A DNA stretch of 64,000 nucleotides from Membranipora membranacea (Eukaryota > Bryozoa > Gymnolaemata > Cheilostomatida > Membraniporidae). The notes under the pieces were generated by a model. The model did not search any database. It was not told the DNA's origin and saw only the letters and a list, made by a program, of their open reading frames with translations. Where the stretch lies: positions 7,748,001-7,812,000 of the forward strand of contig OU612069.1 of NCBI GenBank assembly GCA_914767715.1, in the 5' to 3' direction. The position numbers and the translations under genes are program-made. Numbering within the stretch: the stretch's first letter is position 1; the number at the start of each line of letters is the position of its first letter. Shown piece after piece: positions 30,001 to 45,000 of this stretch.

Positions 30001-33000
30001 ACCCTGGTTTATCAGCTTCCTTTTCTCCTTGTTTGTAGAATGTATGTTAGACTCCCAGTGCGCTCGTGAGGCTGCCTGTGTAGCGGGTAACTGCTATCCG
30101 TACTGCCTCGATGAAAAGTGTTTATATCCGGAGCTGGAGTGTGGTCAGGCAGGAGTCTGCAGCCTACCATGTACAGATGGTAGGTGCATTTGCTATGGTA
30201 CTGAGAAAGAATTGGCCCTTTAAAAACTTGGCCCAATCTGAATATGGCCCTATTCTAACTTGGCCCCGTTCAAACCTAGGCCCATCCAAACTTAAACCTT
30301 TTGAAGCTTGGCCATGTCCATACTTAGCCCTGTCAAAAATTGGCATTGTCCAAACACGGCCTCTTCCTAAAAACTGAAAACTAATGGCCTAAATGGACTG
30401 AATACAAAAATACAATCATGACCTTATACACAATCGCATCAACCGACGAGGGTAAGATCAAAAATTAAAATAGAAAATAAACAAAGAAAAATATGTCATT
30501 TAAATTTTATTTTATTATATTAATTGATATTAGATGATGACTGCGACAGGGACCAGGAATGTTTGAACAATGGCACTTGTCAGACTAAGTGTGCAATGAA
30601 TGAGGACTGCTCCTTTGCACAAAGATGTGTAGGAGGTCACTGTGAAGGAGATTTTGATATCATTGCTCTGCTGGTTCCTGGTGCCTGTTTAATGGCAGCT
30701 GATTGCGGTGAGTGGAATGACTAATTCCTTCCCTGATATATGGGTCCCTTGGCAAGCCCCCAGCCTGCCATTTTTTTTTAAACCTGAATGAAACTAGCTC
30801 TCTGCTTTTGGACCTAAACAAGCTTGGATAGTTGAGACTTAAAAAGGCTATCAGTTTCTACTTGTCTCAGTACAGCTTTATCTATACGATGATATTTTGG
30901 CGTTGGTTATCATTTCCTGAAGTACCCTCACTTCAACTCTCCTCCAAAATGTATCAATATTTCTTCAATCAAAGAGACCCAAATTGGTAATAGATTCCAA
31001 CAAGACAGTCTGATTAGTTAAATAGGTCCAAGAGTTTTTCAAACAGCTTTTCTTTTTAGTTATATTATAGTATATCATATTATAGATATTATTTTGTATC
31101 ATATAGTATTAATATTCAACACTATAATGTAGGTATGGACTCATTTTGTGTCAACGAACGATGTGAATGTTTGCGAGCATATGACGGAGAATGTGTAAAA
31201 TCACCACTTCAAAATGATTGTGACTCATGTGAAGGCTCTCTAAGCGGAGCACGCTGTGATCTGGATCTTGAAGTGTGAGCCTCAATCTACTGCTGCCACT
31301 CAGTCAATTTGTGAAAATTATTTCAGTATAGCGCAAAACTAATGATATCTCAGCCTTGTCACCTAATGGCTAAGTAATTTGCACAAACTGATCGACTAAA
31401 GCAGGTTATGAAATTAAGTTTTGAGCTATACTGAAATCAATAGGCACACATTTTCCTGTGTGGCAGCAGCGGTTTAATCAATCTCATCTTATTATAGTTC
31501 ATCTATAGGTATGTGGCTAAAATATCACTATTGCTCACGGCACCAATAACTAATTTTTTTTACTTTTTACTAGATAAATTGTTGCAGTCATGCCGAACAT
31601 AACATATTGTAATCTTTCAACTTGGTTTTATGTGTATGTAGCTGATATGACTGTGATTCGAGGTTTGAGTGCACTGACAGAGCTAGCAACCCAAGGCTGT
31701 CCTCAACTAGCCTCTATAAATAACCATCAATCCTCCGAGGTTCAGCTGAGGTTCAAATTATCATAACAATAAGACGCAATTTTCAGCAGTGCTGTATTCT
31801 GCTGATTTGACCACTGCACTGAGGAATATTTCAGGCTGTTGTCAGTATCTATATTTGCAATATTGACATTTGCAAACCCTTGTAGTTTAACATTTGGTTA
31901 GCGGCTCTGTTTTATAGTATTGTAATGCCTTTATTTTTACTTAGATGTGTATGTGATCAAGGTCATCAGAGATTGGGGGATCGATGCGTAACTCCGATTC
32001 AGTCAGAATGTAGAGATGAATGTATGGAAGGCTTCCAATGTCAAACTGGCAGATGTTATCAACATTGTGGAGGAAACAAAACATGTCCAGGCTCGATGAT
32101 ATGCGCAAATGGTATGTTGGTTTGATCACCGAACATATTTTGAGCAACAGATTGTTGAAATTAAATTGAGATTTTGATCTTTTGCGATTGTCAGGAAGAT
32201 GGTGCACTGCGTACAAAAGCTTTGGTCTTGAGTTCAAAGTTATATTTACACTGCCAATCAATTGGGTAGACTACTAAACCACCAACATTCATCTATGCTT
32301 TTTGACTATGTCATGAGTCACCAACAGAACACTGCTTACAATGAGTCAATGACTGAGAAGGCAGCCCAATTTATGAAAGGATATTACCATCATAGATAAT
32401 TGTTATTGGATATCACACTGTGACATATCCAGGCACCACCCTGTTGAAAAGTTTATTTGGAGATCTCTTGAGCTAAGGACCATATCCGCAATTAATCTTT
32501 CATGTACCATTTCCACACCCTTACTTCAACTGACTACATTTCCATTTTCAAATTGAATTGCAGATAATATCTAAATGCTCCTTAACTTTGATGGTCATTA
32601 GCTACTTCCCATTTATGAACATCATATGTGCATAAATCATGAATAACGTATTTTTGTGACTATAAATTATTGACTGTGTGTTGACAAAAACCAGTTACTG
32701 TGTGGCAGAGTTACTGCCTGGCTGGGCTATGGCCTGGCCAAAGCTACCATCTGCCATGAATAAAATGAAGTTCAACTGCCTACAACATCCTATTACAATT
32801 ATTAGTCTGTGACATTGAAGTAAGCGATCTTACAACGCTGACAACAATATTACGCTATTAGAATGTGTATCTTGGATATTCAGTCCAAGTACTGTATGTG
32901 TGTGCTTGCCCCTAATTTCAAAACTTGACCTCAGGTCCTCTCACCAAATTCCTTGTGACTCAAGCTCCATGAATTAATTTCAGCTCTTTTGATCAGAGAT

Positions 33001-36000
33001 TCGACATACCATAATATATCACATGATCTATTATGTCACATGATCTAGTATGCCACATGATCTAGTATGCCACATGATCTAATATGTCACATGATCAATG
33101 CGATTTAATACAGCTTTTAGGCAGCATTATTTTTACCAGTTTACTTCCAGGTTACTGTGACTATTCATGTACATCTGATGATGGCTGTGCGCTGAATCAG
33201 CATTGCTCTGAAGGCGTTTGTACGTGGGACTGCTCTGATCATAGTGAATGCCTTGTGGGCCAAACTTGTGATTCAGGTCAGACATTATAGATTGATTTTT
33301 GTGAAAACATCTTATTTAATATTACTGGCTCTTTTTTTTAGTTATATTTTTGAGTATGAAATCTTTTGATAAAAGAGAGTCATGATATTGTTTAGCATTG
33401 CTGTCATTGTTAGCATGACTATTTGTGTGCCCATTTTGTGTTTGTTTTTACCATAATTTGATGGAAGAAAAAGACTATAGTCCGATCAATGGTGACCCCC
33501 AAAAGCTTCTGTGTTTCATCCAGAACTAAATAGGTAGGCCTAATGCTGAGAGCAATATCATGATATATGAAAGGTAATTAATGAAGCTCTAAAGCACCAA
33601 CATGCGTTTCCAACCGCAATTTCATATCAATTATTATTCAAGGCATTTACACTTTTTTAGAGGGTACCTGCAGGGAGTCCTGCTTTGTGACTGAATGTTC
33701 AAATCCAAGATACACCTGCGAGAATGGTGTGTGTATGCCACCAGGTAGGTTATAGCTATTATATGTTTAATACACTGATATTTATTCAGGTATTAAGGTA
33801 TATCTGACCCTGACCAAGCATACGGCAAGTTATGTATGATTGCTGCAAACAATTTCTCATCTTCGATTGGACACAAAGTTCAGTAATGCTACAGCCAACC
33901 GCTTGTAAACTTTTGTCAAATAGCTTGCCTGAGCTTTTAAAGGTCGTTACTGGGATGTAAGTGAGGGTGGACAATTGTAATTGAGCATGGATATTCTAGA
34001 TCAACTCATCCCTTGTCAAACTTTGAATCTGCCAGCCAATTTCACATTCCCAAATACACTGTTGATTTACCAAATGCATTGATATCGTTGTAGATCTCGG
34101 GTTTACATGTCCTGGTTCACCTCTGTGCATAGACTACAATGTACCTTGTCCCCCATCTAACAATCCCCCACAAGAGTATACTCTGGTGAGAAATAAACTT
34201 AGTGGTATGAAAACCTATTCATGAATAATTTTACAAACTTCTTTCAATATGCCTAGTCGCATGGGGACTACCTTTCGCCCCGCACGCACAATCAATATTA
34301 AGTTTATTAATGAGTGATACCATTATTAATATAACTAAGATGAAAGGAGTACCCTTTCAAGAACTAGAGTATAGTGCAGTCCACTTAATTCAAACCTCTG
34401 GGAACCACAAAAATTTGTCTGGATTAAGTGAACGCATTGAGATCTAGCTGAAGGGACCATTTTTCCTTGTCATGATTAACAGAAGTTCTAAATTATAAGG
34501 TCTGAGTTGACCAGCTTACACTGTACTGGAAAGTTCAATCCGTTGCATGTCATATTATGTATATAATGTAAATATATATAGCTATATATAACTATATGTA
34601 GTATACAACTCTTTTTAAGGTTGACCTATCAGCGGCCTCAGGCTGTGATGACTTGATACGGAATTCAGAATGCAAAGATGAAAGTTGTCAATGTGAAAGC
34701 GGTTTGATTTTATATGCTGAGGCTGTTTGTCAAGTTCAACTGCTTGGTGAGTAATAAAACGTAACACAATCTGAGGGAAACTGTTCAATTTTACACAGAT
34801 TGTTTCCACCATAGTTACAACCATGAGACTGCATGCAAAAAGTCTGCTTAGTAATTAGTTTTTGGCTTTCCATTCAGGTGCTTTTTTTTCATTGCAATAG
34901 CTTGACATGTTAATAACATGTTAATTCCTATCGAAAACTTGTAAGCATTTTGACAAAAACACGCGTTGCATGATAATTACCAATAAACAAGATTAAAATA
35001 GCCTAAAAACCAAAAATTGCAATGTCCGAATTCAGTACTGTATTCTCACACAACAATATAAGGTATATGATCTCTCATGTGTATTGTACAGTGGTTAATT
35101 CAGACTTTATAATTCAGAACTCCTGTTAATTCAGACAAGGAAAATTAGTCCCTTCAGCAAGATCTCAATGAATTGTAATGTGACTGTATTTTGTGGTCCC
35201 CAGAAGTTTTATTTAAGTGAACTGCACTGTATTTACGGTTATTTCTCTTCCCTAAGCCTGCGTCAGCAATCAAGATTGTGCTTTCGTCAATAATGTCTGT
35301 CTGGATGGATACTGTCACATGCCATGCACATACGCATCAAGCTGTCCAGATCGTACATCATGTGTGAACAATGTTTGCCAGTTAAAATGCACAGATGATA
35401 ACCAGTGTTTGGGTCATCAGAGTTGTGCTGAGGAAACCGGAGCATGTGCCAGCTACACTCCCGAGAATGAGGATCTGCTTACAGGGCAAGGTTGGTGTAT
35501 TTAAATGTCGCTTTTATCGAGGATTGGTCTATGTACCCAGCAAACGCAAAATGTTTTTAAAATGTTTTGTACCTCGTGAAAATGTTGTGATCGGGCAATT
35601 GCATTCAAGAGCATACTCCCTGATATTGTTGTATGATATCGGGTTGACTGGCTGAAACGCAGCTCATTGGAGATATCATATTATTGTGTTTAAAACATCG
35701 CCTCAAAATGTTATTCCCATCACCTCACAAAATTATTTTTTGTAACATTATCAGCAAGTTTTGACATAACGCTCTAACGACAAGCTATCCAAAATGTTCC
35801 CATAACTCCAATATGATATCTAGCAATATTGATATCCAATGTCTTTGTTTTAACAATTTTGTGTAACATTATCCACCCGTTGTGACATAACGTTCTAACG
35901 AGAAGTTTTCCAAAATGCTATGATAACTCCGATATAATATCCAGCATGATTGATATGCCATGTCCTTGTTGTAACAAGGTGCACCGACTGTTACTGTAAC

Positions 36001-39000
36001 ATCTAGTGGAATTGACTATATGGCAATTTGACAAAAATGCTTTCATGACACTTTGTTAATGTTCTGAATGACTTCGTGGAATGACATCACTACAACTTCT
36101 TGAAGCTTATCCAGCAATAACATCATGGCAAACCAGGTGTAAAATTGTTCTCTCAAAATCATTTTGTAACCTGATCAAAACAATATCAATGAATAATCAT
36201 CAGTAATTATATGATTACTGTGTCTCAGAGCTTTGCAAAATTTTATCAATAGATATTACAGATAGTGTATTTTATTATCTTTCATTTTATCTGTTTAGAA
36301 ACATTTATTCTGACTGCAACTTGTGAGTGAATAAGTGGTTTCCACCATTTGAATAGCATATTTTTAGTTGTGGGAGGATTTTAGGATAATGAGGCTTGGG
36401 TCAACGTCCGGTTGAGTGTGGTTTACAGGATTGAACAACTTTTTGTGAAAGGTTGATATTCATGCTGCGGCCCATCATGCTGGGCTTTGACGATTGGCTG
36501 TATTTTGCTGCAAGGCACGCAGCTGAGTTTAACGAGGTTTTATGTTTGTGTTGCGAGTTCATATCATGTTCACCGTCTACCATATGTCCACAAGCAGTGC
36601 GAATAATAACCACCATACCAGTTCTAATTTGTTCTGAAAAATTGACATTTCTAACCCTCATTTTATGTTTATGTCACATGGGCTTATGCAAAATTAACAT
36701 CCGATGATGAATTGGGAGTTGTTCTCTCATGACCCATAATGTCATTGGGACTGCATAACGTTTATCATCTAAGCATAACCCAGGAATTATACACAGATGC
36801 TACAATTCCGTACGCAAACTGGTTGGACCACATGCCATTGGAATCTTAACTTCATGTAGGAAGATCATGTACAATAATATTAGCTGCTTTAAATTGGAAG
36901 ATAGGAATCGTACAATATGACTTTTTGTTGACTATGCAGGAATGTGCACAGCAGCGTATCAAGTTTGAGAACTACCGCTATTTCTGTTTCAAGGTTTAAA
37001 ATCTGATGTCACAAAGACAATCAGCCATACATTTAATAACACAAAATTACACCCCGTACACGTGGGCACAGCAACTGCCCTATATTTAATAAATTGCTTT
37101 GCTTGCTTCAACATAAATAACTGTAGAATAGAAATCCTTGAATTAGGAGAAAAAATATTGTAAACAATTTTATGCACACGCTTAACAAAGAGTTGCTCCC
37201 ACTTGCATAAAAAAATTACATTTATACATTGTTCGAATTAATTCCTAAGGTTCAAGGATTCCACACCATGCAATAATTGTTCATCACCTGAGGGATGGCT
37301 CATTGGGCACTATTGAATTACTTTTAGGGCCTGGTGTTGTCTGAATAAGTGGAAATTATATAAAAAAAAGCGATGCTCGAAGCTTTTCTTGGTCTATTGT
37401 GAGGAGAAAACTCTGAGAAGGGCACAATCGGATCGTTAATCCTGATTGACCACTATGGCTAGATTTGACCTGAAGGCAGTTAGGGTAGAAATAGTTTGCA
37501 GGCAAACCAACAATAAACAATAGTGATCACTACATCATAGGTGCCCAAACTTGTCCTACCATGGGTCATATTCGCAGTTTAGAAATTGTCGGTGGGCCAA
37601 GAGTAGTTATGCTTGGTGATTATTGATAGTCGCTAGGAGGCCCCATAACAAATATTTTGCTTCATAATTTTGAAAATTGCATGAGGAAATAATTTTTGGG
37701 GCTAGTGAACTGACTAATCCAAATAATCACATGTCCTGGTTGAGGATTTTTCAAAACTGATTCCATTCGGAAAATTAGCAAATAAGCGAATAAGAGGGCG
37801 GCTTATAAAAACGGGAGAATCACAACCATTCAGGGGCGTATTGTAATTATTTTTGATGTACAGAACTAATTGAACAAGTGGGAATTTTTTTGGTGTTCTT
37901 TTCTTGCAGACTGATGTTCTCTAGTTCTGTTCTCTATTCAGTTAGGCCAATCCATGTAAGTTTTTTCAGAAAACAGACCATGTTGCATGGTATGAGTTAT
38001 CAGGACATTTGCGCCCTGCATGAATTATCGCCGTTTGTAGAGTGTCACGATGGCAATTGAGCCACTTAAATTTGCTAGTTGTGGGCCACATTTGGCCCAT
38101 GGGCCCCAATTTGGACACCCTTGCACTACATAGTCATGGTTTGAAGTTAAAATCTGGTTTTCAGTCTTCCTAAAATTTAAACGAATTATAAAGTACATTT
38201 AGTACAAAAATTATCACATTTACATGTTCACTTTGAAATCTCAGCAAACGACAATTCAACTTTGAGACATGCATAATGATTGATAGGGTTTGCTCCTCAC
38301 ACTTACATAGAAATCAATTAATCAAGGGTAAGTCCAACAAAAGAACTTTGCTGGCGAAGTGTTGGAGGATAAATACCATCAATCAATCAAGCAATTTATC
38401 AGTTCACAATGTATTACAAGTGCATCCCTAAAACTTCCGCCTCCAATACAATTCGGCAGTCTAGACAACAAATTAGTTATTTTGGTATTACATTTATACG
38501 TGGCTGTCTGCGCTGAAGGTAAAAAGCTCACATTTAAAATTCAGAAATACATACTATAGAAATGATTCCAAAGAGTATGATTTACAGGGGGGATTTCTCC
38601 CTTTTGATTGTGACCCTGCCATCTTTTACCAAAGCACCTAAGTAAACCCAGCTGAGGGGTTAGGGGGCGCTGGAAGCCCACCCAACGGGGTTCGGCGCAG
38701 AGCCCCGGCCCCACAGCCTAGAGAGCAATTTTGGGCCTTTGTATTGCATTGACTGGGTTTTGTAGGAGTGTCTCAGGTGAAAATTCACAAGCAGATTACT
38801 AAAAGAATAAAGCAGTCAACCTAAATAGTATGCAACCTACAGCCACGATCGCCATCCCGAACGCCATTAAGGGCTGCCTGTGGGTTGTTTTTTGTTGTAA
38901 TCTATCTTATCATACAATCAAGGTGCTTGTCAATTAGATCAGGAATAATTCTGCCTGGTATCATAACCTAAAGCATGACATAAGTATTCCAAATGACAGC

Positions 39001-42000
39001 ACCTGTATATCAACGATGTGTTTTTTCTGAGGGAGATCAATTAAATTAGCTTGAGCAGACACAGCTGAATTTTATTGTGATAAAATCTACGGAGCTTAGC
39101 TGACTTTGAACAAGAGAAAATCACAGATGAGTATGGGCTAGTAAATTCTGTGTTAATTTGGCCTCAGTTCAATCTGTGCTAAATAAGGGACAGTTTGTTG
39201 ACACCCTCTGATTATTATGATTATAACACTGGGCTAATACAATTCACTGCTAAGCTTCTGATCCCACTGTTGAATAGAGTTGATGATTGACTGTCCATTC
39301 ATACAGTTATAAAATTGTCAATGTAAATAAACATACATCGTCTAGTATTGTCATTTACATGAAATAGGCCTATATTATGTAACTTTGGGGTGTGGCGGTA
39401 TACTATAGAACATTCCTGTTGCTCTCTTCCACTGGTCACGCATGCGGCGTAACCAGTTGATCAGGAGCGACTCGACTCGGAATGCAGGCAAATGGACCAA
39501 ACTTGGTCTAGTATACTAGGACATGGCCCTTATATTTTAATTAGGAGGTTACATGAGTGAATATAATTAGGCTGAGTATTATGTAACCTCAGGGTCAGAT
39601 TATCAAACCATTACTGGCTAGGTTTCATCTGGCTGAAAAGTGTGATGGCAGTCATAAGATCAAAGTGATAAACATCATGAAATTCCTTTGCCTTGATAAT
39701 GATCGATCAATCACATGCAGGTATGGTGTAAGACTATCTGTCATACATGACAAGTTGGCAGACCCAGAAATCAGGAGGTCTCCAAGGATGAACTATAAAC
39801 CCGGACTACCACTCTGCGTCCAAGAGTGCGGATGCAATTTAGGCCTTGTGTATAATATTTCCAAGCCAAAACATGACTGCTAATTTTATTAATTGCATAA
39901 TTTTACCTCATTTTGTGGATGAAATTGTCTTGATTTAACCGACTTGGGAGGAGCAGCCTTAACAACACTGCTAGGTAAGGCTCGAATATTGAATAGCCGC
40001 TTACAATACGTAATGTTAATAAGTAAATACATAGGTATGTGTACTGTGATGGTAGGAGAACACAGTGACTCTTGCAAAAGGTAGCTTCAAAAGCTTTCTG
40101 AGTGCAGGAAGCTGAAAAAGGGAGGAGAAAGGGAGAAAGGGAGGGGATGGGAATTACCCCTAAAAACTGGGAGCCTCCGTACCAAAAAGGGAGACTTGTC
40201 AGGTATGCTACCTGTATGTGAAACACAGAGTAAGGATATATTTATCCTTACTCTGTGTCATAATGCTGTTGACTGTAGTAATAATGGTTTCTAAGTTTGC
40301 ATTTGACATAATCTGGCAACTGTCACTGCGGGAGGTTAATCTTCGACTGTGTTGTCCTTTTTATGAACTCAGGGGCTGTGGAAATAGTGTACAAATCCCC
40401 TGTCTGTTTGACAGAATCGTTACGGAATGCACTTTCTTTTGAATAAGTCAGAGTCATGCACTTAGGTGCAAGATTTACTAGCTTACAGACTATGAATGAT
40501 AATATCAAAGATTATAAATACTCCTCATTGTCAATTAGTGGTCAATTATAAAATGTTTTGACCACATATTGTGACAACACAATTCTTGAAACAAACTCTA
40601 TTTCACGTAACCCTGTGATTTTTTTCAGATGGGTGTATGAAACTGTTGTCTGTGTTCATCATGAATAGAAAGTCGACATGTGAAGATGTTGTCTCTTTGT
40701 GTACCTTAGTACAACAAGAAGCCCAAACTGAATAATGTGAGATATTATCAATGACTTGATAATATCTCACATTATTCGATTTCTATAGGCTAAGTAATTG
40801 GCTCATCCAACATTCCCTAAAACCACAAACTGATTGATTCAGCAGCCACACGTTTCAAAATTATTATGATGTAAACAATTTCAACAGTACAATAAAAAGA
40901 CAGATAATAGTGACTGCAAAATAAGCAGTAAGCCCAAAATTGACCAGGGGCCTATGAACAAGGTTTTTAGGCCACATAAATCTGTACGTACAGGGGGGGG
41001 GGTTCTCCTAGTCTTCGCCACATTCTACTACTCAATAATTTATCTTTAACTGTTACCAGTTCCTAGTCTAATTTATGCTCGACAAATCTTCATCCATGCT
41101 TTTTATATTGACCCAGGACGATTAAATGAGGCTAGGGTGTCAATTAAAATTTTTAATAGTTTTATACCCTTGTATAATGCTGCATTCCTATTCTGCTGTG
41201 ATAGAATCAGAGATAAAATATCTATAGTCTCTGATAGAATAAAGATAGTATGGAGTTTTGCACATTTGTTTTCCAAACGATAAAGAAAATCAGAATCAAT
41301 ATAACACATCACATCACATGTAATAATCTGTGGAGTGCCTCATTTATTACTTATTGATTATTTCTGAGCGATGAATGAAATAAAAAAAAACGACCTGAAA
41401 GCAAATTATATCAGTGAGTGAAAATAATGACAATAATTCTATACAACATAAAAAATTCCCCAATGTAAAATATTAAAATTGAACTACAAACATTACATTA
41501 CAAGAGATTTGGTCAATTATTTCTTGTTTAGGCTTATTCCAAATCAAAACTTTGATTAAATCAAGTATTTTTAAGTAATGTATCAAACTGGGTGAGATAG
41601 TGTCCTTTCGACAGTTTAATAGTACTTTTCTTAAAAACAGAGTATAATACTATCCAATCTCTTCAGAGCTCATGTACAAGAGTCTGTACAACTACTATGC
41701 CATTGAGCACCATTTTAAAACATTTCGTAGCAATGGCTTTGGCAGGTATATCACACAGGGCTGTGGCTCTTTTGTCGACAGCGAATATTCCTATGACTGA
41801 AGATGGGCAAGGCTCGGTGAAAAAATCTTTCTTATCGTAATATTTCCTACAGCGGTACATTTTATGTACATGCCCCTCGCTTGCTTTGTGATATCTTACT
41901 TGCAAGGCTTCGATGATATCACCATTGACCGTCATATACACATTATCTGGAGGCTTACACAATACCTTTTGGGATTTGATTGTTTTCCCATCATGCTTTA

Positions 42001-45000
42001 ATGAATCTAACTCACCGAGCCGCCTAACTATTTCAACTAGCGGATTCTTTCTCTGCCGAATTATTCTCTTATACACTTTCATATGATTCTCAAAATCAAA
42101 GGCGCTGCACAAGTTAAGATTGCCAAAGAACTTGGCCTGGTCAGCCAGATGGAGCAGAGAGTGCATGTTATACACGAGATGTTGTTCACCATATAATGCC
42201 CCTAGTTTTTGTACAAAGTATAGCAGCAGCTGATGAGCATCGTCAGCATACACTTGGACAAGATCAGTATTCAAGAGAATTGTGATTGCTACAGAGAGGC
42301 AAAGAAAGTGTGTGTATTTTTCATGACTCAAGAAGTCTTTTAGAACCATTTTTCCGGTGTACAGAAGAAAACTGCGAAATTCTGTGGCTTTGTAGTGGGC
42401 AAGGTGACTGAGAGACCTTGGTTTTCGAGCAAATTCTCTCGGTGTATGAGGAGCAAGTTTAGTCAAACATTCACTTACTGCTGTTACCTTTTGTGCTGGC
42501 AACCTCCCACGCCCTTTTGCCTCTGCCACCCAAATGTTTAAGAGACGTCTTTGAACACCCAATAAGACCTGATGCATGTAGTCAATAGGGAAGACATTAA
42601 CCATGTCTAGAGAGGGAATCCTGATAAAGGGCGATAACCCCTTATGGTGTTGTACATTGGTCTGGCTGCGGAAAGTTGCATTAGAGCGTACGTTAAATCC
42701 CTCAATTTGTGGGAAAACCAATTTTTTGAAACTGTGCAGGTAGTTACCTTTTATGTTACATTTATCACAGCCATAGTACCCTGAGAACGATTTCACTGCC
42801 TTGCACATTGCACGGGCTGGGGCATCACAAACCACTTGCACGAGTGCAACAGAAATAACTTTGTTCTCGAATAGTAAGCCATCTTCTGTCAGAGAGTTTA
42901 TTTCAGATATTGTGACATTGAGGAAATTTAGGTCAGAAGGCTTAGCTGAGGTAACACACAGAGCCACTGGAAAGACACCGAATTCTGGTCTGTTCTGGAC
43001 TTTGCATAGTACAGGCCAAAGTGATGTGGATATTGAACCACTTTTAGATATTGGTACACCATCTATATTCAAAGTAAGTTTGATATCCTGAGTATCTGGG
43101 TAGAGTTTGAGGAGTTTTTCCAGACTAGATTGGAGTCCTAGGTAATGATACTGGCCACCAGATAGAAGGGTAACCTTAGTTTCCCTCTGAGTACCTAACA
43201 GGGTCCTGGCAGTTTTTGGCAGCGCTGTATGACCTTGATTGTGCAGGATCTTCAGCAGAGCATCAAGTGATGTGTGAGTGCAGCCGTGATGCAGCGCCCA
43301 TTGCTGTAGGTTATCTGTAAATGGGGCCCTTCTCAGATTCATAGCAAAGGGAAGGCTGTCATCATTTCCGGTTGCACAGTCTAACAGCTCCTTATCGCAT
43401 ATAGATGGCTAAAAACAAAAATAAATGCTGGCAATTATAAGCATGCGGAAATAATGCTGCCGCAGAAATAATTATGCAACATTATTCATGGCAGTGGGAC
43501 AACTAAGGTAATTCATGGTCTGCTGAGCAACAGGCATAAATGTGTTTTAGCCCTGATACAAATATTCAACAAGCAAACAAACGTGCCTCAGAGCTTAGAC
43601 TGCAATCCAGGTGGTTGTGAAAATACCAAATACACAGTCTATAGACTTTTTTTAGATTATTTGGTCCTATACCTGCTGTTTTGGCTTCTGTGGGGTTGAA
43701 TGAAAGCTTTCAAAGCAGTCAACTTCCGGTATTATCTGTAATAGATAATAGCAGTGTAACAATGATAATGTAAATAAAACTCTGGAAAAGGCTGAAATTC
43801 TTCAAATCGTGGATCTAATACAATTGACAATTACTGACTGAGAAAAGAGTAGCTATCATGTATGCTACAGATTCTTTCATGATCATAATGTGTCGTAGCT
43901 TCCTAAAACACCCTTGCATTACATCAGGCACAACATTATGCAGCATAACCAGCGGATTCTTTCGCCACAATACCAAAACAGCTATTACTAAAGTGGGATA
44001 GCCAACTATGCAAATTGAGCAGCGCAGAGCCTAATGTTTTATTATTTAACTTGAGTCTGGCACAGCTTAATTAATGGTAAGCTTTGGACGTGGTTGCTAG
44101 CATTTCTGTTGTTATAATCCATAACCCCCAAAACTAGAACCCTTACCATACAATTCAGGACTCCAGCTATAAGAAATGCTAGCGACCACATCCTAAAGCT
44201 TCTCATGAATTAAGCTGTGTCAGACTCAAGATTGGCAGCAAATTTCTCTACTTACTGGGTTTGTGGGCTTTTGCTGGGGTTCTACTGGCATGGCTGTTCC
44301 GATATTTGGAAGCTCCTCCTCTTCTCTATTCAAAATGTGGCATCCTGCATCCTAAAACCATGTTGAAATGTGCCACTTGAATTTCTGCTTTTTGAGTTGA
44401 GTTCAATATAGGCAATATTTAATGGCTGAGAGGAACATTTTTTTCTGATGAGATCAAAAGAGATGTTTCTGATAATTTCCGTATGTAAGTGTATGTAAGT
44501 GCGTATGCATGTGACTTGAGCCATTTGTGTATAACCCACCTGCCTGATTGTCATAGACATGGGAATATGTTATATTGAATTTACATAGATTGACAGCTGG
44601 GAGATATCCATAGATGGCTGCAGAGAGCTACACTAACATATTAGTATTTTGGCTTATTAGGTGCCCGCCCCCTCCCCTCTGCGCAATAGGTTACCATGCT
44701 GAAATGTGTTTACAAAACACTCTGTATTGAAAAATAAGCACTTTGTTGCAGACCTAGACTTTTTGCATTAGAGACGTTATGATGAATTTTCCTACCTTGC
44801 CAAAACTCTCATCTAGGTTTGTGATTTTCAGGCGCTTGCTGGTGCTCGATCTTTTTTCTGCGATCCATCTAGCTTTTGCTCGTTTTCTTCTCTGCTTCCT
44901 GTCCATTGTTCAATGTTGATGTGTGTTTCGTGACACTAGTATAGACCTTATGACATGAATTAGCACTGCAGTGCACTGGTGCTTACTGCAACTGCTAACT

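Larger units (their letters stand above)
31275..33150. other. Introns 37 and 38 without clear elements
   Basis: Apart from exon 38 and the 17-bp minisatellite, nothing recognisable. Confidence 0.45.

Noticed and set aside
36401-36707. Overlapping open stretches on both strands in the left arm of the transposon
   Set aside because: No splice context, no motif, and both strands are open together, as chance would give.
42801-43091. Open stretch of 96 codons on the plus strand
   Set aside because: It is antisense to the large transposase exon and has no splice sites or family look.
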